The notes below the pieces were generated by a model, which made no database searches, was not told where the DNA came from, and saw only the letters and a list, made by a program, of their open reading frames with translations. The position numbers and the translations under genes were made by a program. A DNA stretch of 64,000 nucleotides from Spirulina major PCC 6313 (lineage in GTDB: Bacteria; Cyanobacteriota; Cyanobacteriia; Cyanobacteriales; Spirulinaceae): assembly GCF_001890765.1 (NCBI RefSeq), contig NZ_KV878783.1, positions 3,252,771 through 3,316,770 on the forward strand, read 5' to 3'. Positions 17,473 through 25,950 of this stretch are shown here, piece by piece; the stretch's first letter is position 1, and each line of letters begins with the position of its first letter.

Positions 17473-18840
17473 TCAAGCACGGGTGTTGCGACTGGGGGGA
17501 TATTCGCCTTGGGTGAAGCGATCGCACCATTGCCCCACTTTCCACCAGGCGAAGGCCGTGATGGCGATCGCGCCTGAGATTGCACCCGTTAACCCTAAGG
17601 GTGCAGTGATGGTTGCAATGGGGAGAGCAACCCAAAGGAGGAGGAGTGCGATCGCGCAAGCTTGGCGAATCCGTTTGAACCGCTGCAACGCGGTGCGGCA
17701 ACTTTGGCACTGTTCCGTGTGGGAATGGTAGCGTTCTAAGAGAAATTCATGGCGCAATTCCGGCGGATCAAACGTCGTATCGGGGAACGGTTCGCCGTGA
17801 TTTTCCACCCAGCGACGATAGGCCGACACAAAGCGGTCTGATCCGGTGGGGAGATAGCAGGTTTGGGCGTAGTTGGCTTGGGATTTTTCCAGTTCGCGTT
17901 CTTGGATGTGGAGGAAAATTTGGTCATCTTCGAGGATGCCCATTTGGTTCAAGTGGGAAAACCAGCGGGGCGTGAACTTAAACACAAAGCGCGGTACAGC
18001 CGATTTAAACCGGAACGGCAGCCGCACCAACGCTCGACACTTTCCCTTCGCGATCGGCGTTGCATAGAGAACCGTCATCACCTGACCAAAGGGGCTTTCG
18101 GCAATGTCGTGCCACATCAAGCCCGGCGCAATGAAGGTGGTTTTTTGGGAACCGAGTTTGCCTCGGCGCGGGCCTTCGGGCCAAGCTCCCGTAAAACCGG
18201 ATTTTTCCACAGCACTGACTTCGAGGTCAAATTCTTTGGCGTTGGCGCGGTTGCCAACGCGGGGGTGATGGGTGAAGGACACATGGCTGGTGTCGAGGAC
18301 GTTTTCGAGGAGCGTCGTCACATCGTAGGGCAGGTCGCGGGCAACATCTACCATCACCCATTCGGATTCGTTGTGGTCGAGGGGGGTGACGCGGGGGATG
18401 GGTGTTGTGGGGGCGTTTTCGGGTTGACCGGCGTAGACGAAAAGCATCCCCTGGACGACTTCGCTGGGGTAGTGACGGATGGCGGCGCGGGGGCTGTGGT
18501 GGGCGGTTCCATGTTCGGGCTGGAAGGGAATGCGATCGCACGCTCCCGTTTCGGTAAAGGCCCAGCCATGATAGGGACATTCTAAGCAGCCATCTTCGGT
18601 GATCCGCCCTTCGGACAATGCCGCGAGACGATGGGAACAGCGATCGCTCAACACCACCCACTGCTCTGTTTTTTCCTGCCACCAAATCACCAAGGGTTGC
18701 TCTAACAGGACAAACCGGGTCGGGCGCGATCGGTCTAAATCCCCAACAAACTGCACCGGATACCACGCCTCATCCCAATCGAAGGGGTCAAGGGAGGCGA
18801 GTTCAGAAGACGAGGCCGGGGATAATGCGTCTGATACCAT
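17473..18840 (-). CDS. Rieske [2Fe-2S] oxygenase of the PAO/Lls1/Tic55 type
   Basis: 455 residues, ATG at 18840. The Rieske site is CSHR (Cys, His) followed by CPYHGW (Cys, His). The mononuclear iron site is NVLDTSHVSFTHH. Near the C-terminus lie CQSC, the redox CxxC typical of the PAO/CAO/Tic55 group, and two hydrophobic helices (ALLLLWVALPIATITAPL and the next) that should anchor it in thylakoid or plasma membrane. Plant relatives oxidise chlorophyll breakdown products or translocon-associated substrates; the substrate here is not known. Electrons probably come from ferredoxin. It is followed closely by a Uma2 gene on the same strand. Confidence 0.9.
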   Translation of the reverse strand: MVSDALSPASSSELASLDPFDWDEAWYPVQFVGDLDRSRPTRFVLLEQPLVIWWQEKTEQWVVLSDRCSHRLAALSEGRITEDGCLECPYHGWAFTETGACDRIPFQPEHGTAHHSPRAAIRHYPSEVVQGMLFVYAGQPENAPTTPIPRVTPLDHNESEWVMVDVARDLPYDVTTLLENVLDTSHVSFTHHPRVGNRANAKEFDLEVSAVEKSGFTGAWPEGPRRGKLGSQKTTFIAPGLMWHDIAESPFGQVMTVLYATPIAKGKCRALVRLPFRFKSAVPRFVFKFTPRWFSHLNQMGILEDDQIFLHIQERELEKSQANYAQTCYLPTGSDRFVSAYRRWVENHGEPFPDTTFDPPELRHEFLLERYHSHTEQCQSCRTALQRFKRIRQACAIALLLLWVALPIATITAPLGLTGAISGAIAITAFAWWKVGQWCDRFTQGEYPPSRNTRA

Positions 18841-19111
18841 GGAACACTTTCAGCAGAACAGGAACAAAGGGACTGCCCCAGTGAGCAGCCTTCCCCTTAG
18901 CTTAACGAATCTTTACAACTCAAGCCTCAAATCAAGCCAGTCTCCTGGTTAAAATGCGTCTCTTCTCCCCGTTTGCCCTTCCCCTCGATCCCCTCCACTG
19001 TTCATCTTGTTAGGTTGCGGGCAATAGATACAGCCCCGGTTTAGCATCAGCCGGGGGTGATTTTTCAAGGAATTCTAGATAGTGCAATAATTTTGGTCAT
19101 CAATCAGACCG
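18841..19111. other. Intergenic region between Rieske gene and IS630 remnant
   Basis: 271 bases without a gene. A small hairpin (CCCCGG at 19034-19039 with CCGGGG at 19051-19056) is followed by TTTTT, terminator-like on the plus strand although no plus-strand gene precedes it. The left border of the IS remnant has no TA target duplication and does not continue the Uma2 gene broken at the other end, so this side was probably rearranged. Confidence 0.45.
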
Positions 19112-19124
19112 AGCTGATCAGCAT

Positions 19125-19382
19125 CTAAATTGCATTGACTGAGTTTCCTTTATTTTTGATAGTCCGATGCCACTTAGTCACTAGTTCTTTCTCATTTAGT
19201 AATTTATGCAACAAAATCTCTAACTCTTGAATCGAATCAAAAAATCGGTTCGCGATAAATTCTTTCGCTGAATGCCACACCAGTTCTATCAAGTTGTAGT
19301 CTGGACTGTACTCTGGTAAGAACTCGATCATTAAATTCGGTATCTCTTTTTTGATTTTTGATCAAAACTCTTTTGTTTTATG
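19125..19382 (-). pseudogene. IS630 transposase, C-terminal fragment
   Basis: It encodes IEFLPEYSPDYNLIELVWHS, the third catalytic block of IS630 DDE transposases (Glu in LIELVW). Reading upstream toward the insertion point the frame continues (KTKEF, stop, SKIKKEIPNL) but carries a TGA at 19362-19364. The other part of the gene lies beyond the nested element at 20914-21775. Confidence 0.85.
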
Positions 19383-20913
19383 GTAAATATTCAGGTCATG
19401 ATAATTTGGCTGTAAGCATTGCTCAGTATGGGTTTCAGCTATTTCGGGCTATTTTGTTATTCTCAATAAACAAGGCTGTAACCCCTAGTCTTGCGTACTT
19501 ATTGAGAATGAACTGTTAGTTTAGAACCTGATTGACGGACAAAAGATTCAGTCAGGGGAGTAAGAAAAAGAGCAAAACTGGAATTCAAGGCGATAAGAGC
19601 GTTGCCGATGCTGAGGACGAGAAGCCATAGCCGGTTCAGGGTCAGAATTAGAAAAGAAAGCAACAAGCCGAATCAAGCGCCAGCCCTCAAGGAGAGCAGT
19701 ACGAATCCACTCAAGACCGATAACGAAAATAGCTATTGCCGCGAAACCAATGGGGGTCAACCCAGCGACGCTTGCCCGATTGGACAACCTCAAGACCCTG
19801 AGCTGAGACATAGAGAGTCGCCAGAGCCAGAATGAAGCAGAGACGGGAAAGAACACAAACTGAGCGAAGTTGGGAAGATTGGAGGTGCCAACCCCCAGAC
19901 TGGTCATCGAGAAACGCCTCCTCGATATCAAACCGGAGACCATACTCAGCAAAAGTCTGGAGGTGGGTCGGTTCATCACTGACAACCGCCCAAAACTCGC
20001 CATTGACATTGTTGCGACCGAAAATGACATGAACCGGACCATACCATTCACCTTTGTGAAGTTTGACGTTGTGCCAGCAGAGGGCTTCACCGGGTTTGAG
20101 ATGAAACGCTTTTGGTTGGCTCCAGCCCTTGGCAGAGTGCCAAAGCCAGGTATTGCTTTTGATGCGGATGCGATAATGCCAGCCGAAGGTGCGCACCAGC
20201 GTCATAGTCTCCGTCTGCACAAAGCCACGGTCAGCCAGCAGCACCACCTTCACCCCTTGCGGTAGGAGTCGAGCGACATCTTGGAGCAGTTCTCGGTAGG
20301 TGTTGGCGGCAACCGAGGCACTGGGGTGAGCCAACACACGCCAGCCTAGGGGTAAAGCACGACCGCGATGCACCACAGCCACCCGAATCAGACAATACTC
20401 ATCCCAAAATAGTGAGGTGTCTAAGCTCAGGTACATCACCTCATCCTGCCAATCGGCTAAGGCGGCTTTGATGATGGGTTTGTAGAGTCGATGAATATTG
20501 ATGCGGCTATTGCCCAGCCAGCGTCGGACTCGCCGCTGTTTACTTTGGGCAAACAATCCTCGACAGGGCAGATACGGCAGCCATTTCGTGAGGTTGACTG
20601 CTCCGGTTTGGATGACGGCGATGACCATCCAGATGCAGGTAGTCAGGTGGCTCAGATGCGCCCAGGGGATGTCTTGACCCAACCAGGTTTTCAGGGCATT
20701 GTAAATTTGGGAGTTTTTTTCACAGTTCTCCAGAGTTTTGTTGTGGTAACTCAATTCTAGAGGACTGACTCCCATTTCTTAATTCTCTGTATTTCAGTCA
20801 GGGCAACCTCTTTAGCTATCCCTACCACTTCTTTTGTCAGTCAATCAGGTTTAGAACTCACCTCGATTTTGAAAGCCTTGCTGTGACTGCGTTTCAAGTA
20901 CCTGAATCCTTAC
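19383..20913 (-). mobile_element. IS4-type insertion sequence nested in the IS630 remnant
   Basis: 1,531 bp. The ends are inverted repeats: GTAAATATTCAGGT at 19383-19396 versus GTAAGGATTCAGGT read from 20913 to 20900 on the other strand. It is flanked by an 8-bp direct repeat GTTTTATG at 19375-19382 and 20914-20921. Removing the element plus one copy restores the IS630 reading ...SIHKTKEF.... It carries one transposase gene with a frameshift. Confidence 0.88.
19548..20775 (-). pseudogene. IS4-family transposase with a one-base frameshift
   Basis: Residues 1-354 read MGVSPLELSYHNKTLE onward with DDE blocks: LSLDTSLFW (first Asp), LLADRGF (second Asp) and FDIEEAFLDDQSGGWHLQ (Glu). The frame breaks at about 19717-19724: the sequence reads NSYFRYRS-stop, but dropping one T gives NSYFRIGLEWIRTALLEGW, and the second frame then continues to a stop at 19548. 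Total 1,228 bases equals 409 codons plus one base, so a single-base insertion explains it. Programmed frameshifting is less likely so close to the C-terminus. Upstream and downstream IS ends are non-coding. Confidence 0.85.
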
Positions 20914-21775
20914 GTTTTATGAATACTTGCATTGTCTAAAACAAGAACAATTTTACAGCCATCTTTTTCAAAGTCTTCTGCCTTTTTATCTTCCCCAGCC
21001 CATTCATGTTTTAGATGTTCATAAAACTGTTTTAGTACATGATAAAAATTTTCTCCTGTCCTTTTTTTCAGAAAGTCTACATACCGTTTCTTATCAGACA
21101 AACGTAAATCCCTATCACATTAATTTTCCCTTTTATCCGTTTTCCTGATACTTTTTTTTCGCTTTCCTTTCTTTGTCCAGTTTTTTCCCCTAATTGGTTT
21201 CAATCCAAAGCCAGTTTCATCCTAAAACCATATCTGGAGACGTTCTGACGATTCTTTTGCTATTTTTACATATTCATTCAATTTTGTTCTAAATAATGCT
21301 TTTTTTTCTGGATTTTGCTGATCTTCTAAGCTGTATTTTGACCAAATGTACACAAATTTGTTTTTTTTAGAATCCTTCTGACTTGACTAGAACTCAATTC
21401 AATTCCAGTCTCTTGCTCTAAATGCTTTGCTAATCTCTCTGCTGTCCACCTTCCATATTCATACCCAAATTCTTTCGGCTCTTTGTTGATGATTTCTATT
21501 AATAATTCTATATACTCAGGTGTGGCTTTATGAAAATTTCCTTTCATTCTTTCGTCAACCAGGCTTTCCAAATTATTCGGATCTCCATGAGTACACCAGT
21601 AGGCAACTTTTCTTAATGAGCAACCCAAAAAATCGGCAATCTCTTGATATTTTTTGCCATCATTTCTTAATAAGAGCATCAAGATTCTTTCTCGAATATC
21701 TGGATTCTCCTGATACTTGAGTTCATGCTGCAATATTTTTTTCTCTTCCGTGGTTATATAGTTTTTAATCGGCAT
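20914..21775 (-). pseudogene. IS630 transposase, N-terminal and middle fragment
   Basis: It starts at the ATG at 21775 with a helix-turn-helix region (YQEIADFLGCSLRKVAYWC, RWTAERLAKHLEQETGIELS). A frameshift in an A-run near 21360-21368 moves the reading to FVYIWSKYSLEDQQNPEKKA. An in-frame TAG at 21222-21224 precedes the first Asp block (DETGFGLKP). VLVLDNASIHKT at the IS4 junction is the second Asp block. Frameshift, stop codon and insertion together show long inactivity. Confidence 0.85.
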
Positions 21776-21829
21776 ATTGATATGGTATTGTTTTTGTACT
21801 ATTATATGTAATTTAGATGCTGATTAGCT

Positions 21830-22123
21830 TATCCGTGCGGTTGGGGACTGTTTCAATGGGTTCTGGCAATAGCATCACATCAGGATAGGGGTAAAGGTTG
21901 ACTGCGGGAATTGCTAAGTGTTGATCGGTGATGAAGACGCGGTAGGGTTGACGCTTGAGTGCAATGCGCAACCCACTGGCTAAATTGAGGGTCGGACGAT
22001 TATGGGCGGGGTTTCTTCCTGTCATGGGAATAATCTTTTAATGTATTCATGACGGTCGGATGATTCGACCTCCTGAGTTAGATAGTCTGCGGGGCTATAG
22101 ATGATTTTTTCAACGGCTTGCAT
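21830..22123 (-). pseudogene. Uma2 family gene, frameshifted and truncated by IS630
   Basis: From the ATG at 22123 it reads MQAVEKIIYSPADYLTQEVE, SSDRHEYI, then breaks (KRLFP-stop). In another frame it resumes as MTGRNPAHNRPTLNLASGLR and AVNLYPYPDVMLLPEPIE, the usual Uma2 order. A loss of about five bases around 22033 explains the shift. The gene stops at the IS630 end at 21829, before its catalytic Glu/Lys block, and that missing part is not found on the far side of the element. This is the fourth Uma2 member in a 9-kb stretch. Confidence 0.8.
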
Positions 22124-22300
22124 CAGAAGGGGTGGTGGCGGGAACCGGTGAGCGTTGCGTTGCAACTCTCGCCCATTTTATCCTGTCTATCCGAGAGGGG
22201 CGATCGCAACCCACCCCGTTACCAAAACTGAAACCAACTGGGTTCGATCGGAACCATCGGCTACATTGAAAATATTGATGTTCTGTTGTGTGAAATTCCC

Positions 22301-23248
22301 ATGAACAATCGTTTTGTTGCTGCGATCGCGCTGGTGAGCCTCCTCCTTGCTGTTGCACCGTTACCCCTGCGAGCCGAAAACGGCGATCACACAATTGGCG
22401 AAGGATTTGTGCCGGATTCCCTGTCCGTGAGCGATAACCCCCTCAGTGGGACTCGTGTGGTGATCAACGAAGACGAACGCAAACCTGTTCTCACCAATGC
22501 CTATCCCTACTCCACCATTGGCCGCGTTGACCTCTTAACTCCTCGTGGTCGGTTGACGGGGAATTGCACCGGAACCCTGATCGGACGGGATCTCGTGTTG
22601 ACCAACTCCCACTGTATCGCCGATGAAAACACCGGAGATGTGTTGTTCCCCCCAGAGCAGATCCGGTTCCGCCCCAATATGATTCAGGGTGAAGCGGAGA
22701 TCATCGGTGTGACCGAGTTTGAATATGGCTGGCAAGAGGCTCCTGGTGAAGCCGCAGCGGATTGGGCGATTCTCAGGCTTGACGAAGCGATCGGCGATCG
22801 CTTCGGCTATCTGGGTTGGGTGGCACTGGATTTTGACAATCCCCGCGTGATTGACGCGATCGCGAATCAAATCCGGCTTGCGGGCTATTCAGGAGATTTT
22901 CCCGGTGCGGCCCAAGAACGATTTTTCGGCCCGGCAGGAGATACGGCTGGCCAGCATGCTGGGTGCAGTGTGGTGGATATGGCGGCGGCGTTGAATGTGA
23001 ATCGGCGGGCGTTGGCTCAGTTTGCGGGTCAATTGTTCCATGCCTGCGATACGAATCCAGGGGCATCGGGCAGCGCCTTGATCGGTCATTGGGAAGATGG
23101 TGTGTATGTGGTTTTGGGGCTGCATGCGGGGGCGAATCAGTTTGATCAACCCTTGAATATTCTGGGTGAGGGGCGATCGCAGGCCATCAACCGGGGCGTG
23201 CGGGTGGAACAATGGGCCGCCACCGCCGCCCGGATGTGGCGGGACTAA
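22301..23248 (+). CDS. Secreted trypsin-like (V8/glutamyl endopeptidase type) serine protease
   Basis: 315 residues from the ATG at 22301; a TTG at 22286 is less likely. The signal peptide is MNNRFVAAIALVSLLLAVAP to about LRAEN. A propeptide-like stretch (residues 30-70) precedes the protease domain. The chymotrypsin-fold triad is visible: His in LVLTNSHCIADE, Asp in AADWAILRLD and Ser in NPGASGSALIG. The domain resembles V8-like Glu-specific proteases. Probably periplasmic or extracellular; substrates unknown. Monocistronic, with no partner nearby. Confidence 0.87.
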   Translation: MNNRFVAAIALVSLLLAVAPLPLRAENGDHTIGEGFVPDSLSVSDNPLSGTRVVINEDERKPVLTNAYPYSTIGRVDLLTPRGRLTGNCTGTLIGRDLVLTNSHCIADENTGDVLFPPEQIRFRPNMIQGEAEIIGVTEFEYGWQEAPGEAAADWAILRLDEAIGDRFGYLGWVALDFDNPRVIDAIANQIRLAGYSGDFPGAAQERFFGPAGDTAGQHAGCSVVDMAAALNVNRRALAQFAGQLFHACDTNPGASGSALIGHWEDGVYVVLGLHAGANQFDQPLNILGEGRSQAINRGVRVEQWAATAARMWRD

Positions 23249-23374
23249 TGCCCACGGCGGGGGAGGGGCAGAGCGTCAGCGATAATCAGTGACTTAAGCA
23301 ACTGTGAAGTTGTTTTAGTCACCAGTGCTTTAAGATTGTTTTAACGATTTGTCGAACAACTTAAGGATCAATTC

Positions 23375-25570
23375 ATGTCTGTAGCCACTGCCACCCCCAC
23401 ATTCTGCGACGGCATTCAATATTTTGCGGAGACATTGCCAGGCTTTGACCAATACGGCGGCGAGGCAGCGATCGCACCGGGACAAACCGCGATCGCCTCC
23501 CCCAGCGACCCCAAGGCCGTCTATCAAACCCTCTTGGCAGCCGATGCCCTGCGCTATCTCACCCTCCAAATCACCGCCAGTAAGCAATCGGGCCACCCCG
23601 GCGGTTTTGCCAGCATTGCCGATGGAATCGCAGCCTTGGTGATGCTCGGCTACAAAAACATCACCACCGAAGTCGGCCACCACGCCCCCGGCTTCTATAG
23701 CAACGTCTTCCTCGATCAATCCCTCGAAGCGATGGGGATTAACACCGTGCAAGGAATGCGCGATCGCTTCCGCGAAACCCACGGCCTCCTCGGTCACCTC
23801 TCCGGACAAATCCCCGGCCTGCTTAACCCCGCTGGCCCCCTCGGCCAAGGGCAACACTTCGCCATGGCCGGCGCGAAACTCAACCCCGGCGTGCTCTTCC
23901 CCGTCACCATCGGCGACGGCGGGTTAGGCGAACCCTACATCATGAGCAGCTTCGGCCACTTCAACACCGCCTACCCCGACACCACCAACTTCCTGCCGAT
24001 CCTCGTCTGGAATGGCTACAGCCAAGAACACCACAGCATGGTATCCACCAAAACCAACGCCGAAATGCTCGCCTATTGGCAGGGCAACGGCTTCGCTGAG
24101 GTGATTCTCCTCGATGCCAAAGACTACGACGATGCTGATCAACCGGGTGATTATGTGGACAGCACCGCGTTTTCCTTTGCAGGTCGCCTCAAATTTACCC
24201 AAGCCCTCCTCGAAGCCACGGACAAAGCCGCGAAATCCGCCCTCGGTGGCACGCTGACGGTCTTGATCGTCAAGCAACTCAAAGGCGCAGGCGTTCACAA
24301 GCGCGGCGCGAAATCCCATAACCTCTATCCCGGTGATTCCGTCGAAAAAGACTACATCATCGCCGCGCTCCAAGCCCGCGCCCTCACCCCCCAAGCCTGG
24401 GAATTGGTGCGCACCAACTACGTCCGCGCCAACGGTGGCCCGGCCGCTCAAACCGCTGTGACGGAGAGCGTTCGCCCCGTACCGGAGTTGGGTAGCGTCA
24501 CCCTGCAAGAATTTCCCCTGGGTGATAAACAAGTGTCCACCACAGCGATGGGTGCAATGGTGGTGCAGGTGGGTCAAGCTGACCCGGATTTTGTCGTGAC
24601 GAATGCCGACGGTAACGCCGCTTCGGGGATTAACAACATCAATGTGGGCTTGAAAATTGTTCACCCCACCACGGATGCGGACTATTTCCAACAGCCCCAA
24701 GGCCAAGTCTATGAACCCTTGAGCGAGGATGCTTGTGCGGGGTTGGCGGCGGCTCAGGCGTTGTTTGGGGCGCGATCGCTCTGGTGCTCCTACGAATCCT
24801 TCGCGATCAACGGTCTCCCCATTTGGCAAACCGTCACCCAAGCCATGGCCGAACTGCGCCGCCCCACCCCCGCCACGGTCTGCCTCTTCACCGCCGGCGC
24901 TTTGGAACAGGGGCGCAACGGTTGGACGCACCAACGCCCCGAAGTGGAAAACTATTTCGCCGCCATGATGCGCAACGGCAACGTTTTCCCCCTCTTCCCC
25001 TGCGATGCCAACAGCACCCAAGCCTGCTATGAATGGGCACTCCAGCAGGTGAACAAAGGCATCACGATCACGGTGTCTAAATCCCCCCTGCCGATTCGCT
25101 CAACGGTGGAGCAAACCCGCGACGCTCTCACCCATGGCGCGTTTGTTCTCCAGGAAACCCCCGGCGAAAAAACCGTCGTTTTCGCGGTTTTAGGCGATAT
25201 GACCCTGATTCCGGCGCTCGATGCAGCCGAGCAACTTAAGGCCCAGGGCATTGGTTCAAAAGTTGTGGTGGTAGTGAGTCCCCGCCGTCTCTATCGGCCG
25301 TCAGATGTGGCGGCGGATCTATGCAGTGAATCGGATCAGGGTTTCCTCTCCGCTGCGGAGTTTGCGGCGCTGTTCGATGGGGATGCGGTGTTGGCAATCA
25401 CGGGCGGTTCTGGTGCAATGTTGGAACCAATCCTGCTCCGTTCGACGGCTCCTCGCGATTTGTTTGCCTGGAAGCGGGGCGACACGGCGGCCAGTGCAGC
25501 GGCGGTGATGGCGTTTAACGGTCTGACGGCGGCAGCGTTTGTCCAACGGGCGACGACGCTTTTGAGTTAA
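23375..25570 (+). CDS. Transketolase-like thiamine diphosphate-dependent enzyme
   Basis: 731 residues, ATG at 23375. The N-terminal half is a ThDP-binding domain: QSGHPGGFASIADGIAAL (transketolase-like HPGG) and VTIGDGGLGEPY followed about 30 residues later by ILVWN, the GDG...N diphosphate/metal motif. GLLGHLSGQIPGL also recalls phosphoketolases. The middle has a pyrimidine-binding-like region (YESFAINGLPIW) and the C-terminus a Rossmann-like domain (VVVVSPRRLYRPS). It is not an ordinary transketolase or XFP phosphoketolase, and the true substrate is uncertain; a sugar-phosphate C2 transfer is likely. It stands alone and is followed by a hairpin. Confidence 0.75.
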   Translation: MSVATATPTFCDGIQYFAETLPGFDQYGGEAAIAPGQTAIASPSDPKAVYQTLLAADALRYLTLQITASKQSGHPGGFASIADGIAALVMLGYKNITTEVGHHAPGFYSNVFLDQSLEAMGINTVQGMRDRFRETHGLLGHLSGQIPGLLNPAGPLGQGQHFAMAGAKLNPGVLFPVTIGDGGLGEPYIMSSFGHFNTAYPDTTNFLPILVWNGYSQEHHSMVSTKTNAEMLAYWQGNGFAEVILLDAKDYDDADQPGDYVDSTAFSFAGRLKFTQALLEATDKAAKSALGGTLTVLIVKQLKGAGVHKRGAKSHNLYPGDSVEKDYIIAALQARALTPQAWELVRTNYVRANGGPAAQTAVTESVRPVPELGSVTLQEFPLGDKQVSTTAMGAMVVQVGQADPDFVVTNADGNAASGINNINVGLKIVHPTTDADYFQQPQGQVYEPLSEDACAGLAAAQALFGARSLWCSYESFAINGLPIWQTVTQAMAELRRPTPATVCLFTAGALEQGRNGWTHQRPEVENYFAAMMRNGNVFPLFPCDANSTQACYEWALQQVNKGITITVSKSPLPIRSTVEQTRDALTHGAFVLQETPGEKTVVFAVLGDMTLIPALDAAEQLKAQGIGSKVVVVVSPRRLYRPSDVAADLCSESDQGFLSAAEFAALFDGDAVLAITGGSGAMLEPILLRSTAPRDLFAWKRGDTAASAAAVMAFNGLTAAAFVQRATTLLS

Positions 25571-25586
25571 GTGTAATCGTTGGATG

Positions 25587-25611
25587 GGATGGGGTAGAGT
25601 CTACCCCATCC
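25587..25611. terminator. Hairpin after the transketolase-like gene
   Basis: GGATGGGGTAG pairs perfectly with CTACCCCATCC around the loop AGT, 16 bases after the stop. There is no U-run, so it may act as a weak terminator or RNA-stabilising structure. Confidence 0.6.
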
Positions 25612-25674
25612 GTTGCGATCGCCACCGGCCATCGACGAGCAGCCGGTGCGAGCATTCCATTCTGGGCTTTCGAG

Positions 25675-25836
25675 TTAGTTGCAGAGACAGGATTTACAGT
25701 TTTCACCGTTTTCGTCGCAACATTGGCAATAGGGTGCAGAGGCGAGGCTAGAATCGGGACATAAAGCCGTATTATTTAAGCCAATTGTAGAGACCATGAC
25801 AATTAAATAACCGAAGAGTTTAAATTGCGTGAACAT
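25675..25836 (-). CDS. Small cysteine-rich exported peptide
   Basis: 53 residues from the ATG at 25836 (MFTQFKLFGYLIVMVSTIG). A hydrophobic signal-like segment precedes a short acidic, cysteine-rich tail: ALCPDSS, YCQCCDENGENCKSCLCN. Seven cysteines sit within about 31 residues. It does not match SmtA-type metallothionein spacing as I remember it. It may bind metal or be disulphide-bonded outside the cytoplasm. The frame is open further upstream to 25932, but that part is unlike a signal peptide. Neighbours give no clue. A real gene is likely but not certain. Confidence 0.55.
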   Translation of the reverse strand: MFTQFKLFGYLIVMVSTIGLNNTALCPDSSLASAPYCQCCDENGENCKSCLCN

Positions 25837-25950
25837 ACAGATACCCTGACTTGAAAAGATTTCTTTCAAGATATCTCGTTGTGGATTCTTTGGGATGAGG
25901 GGTGAGGTCTTCCATGGGTATGAGGTAGACACCTCAAAGCCTTGCTAGCA

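Larger units (their letters stand above)
19112..21829 (-). mobile_element. IS630-type insertion sequence remnant, interrupted by a second IS
   Basis: The ends are near-perfect inverted repeats: AGCTGATCAGCATCTAAATT at 19112-19131 matches the reverse complement of the right end up to 21829 with one mismatch. IS630 elements duplicate TA; TA is present at 21830-21831 but not at the left end. Inside are fragments of an IS630 transposase on the minus strand, split by an IS4-type element at 19383-20913. Without that insert the element would be about 1.19 kb, normal for IS630. It is non-functional. Confidence 0.85.

Noticed and set aside
23924-25021. 365-codon open frame antisense to the transketolase-like gene
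   Set aside because: It mirrors codon bias of the real gene on the other strand; product is Gly/Val-rich without motifs.
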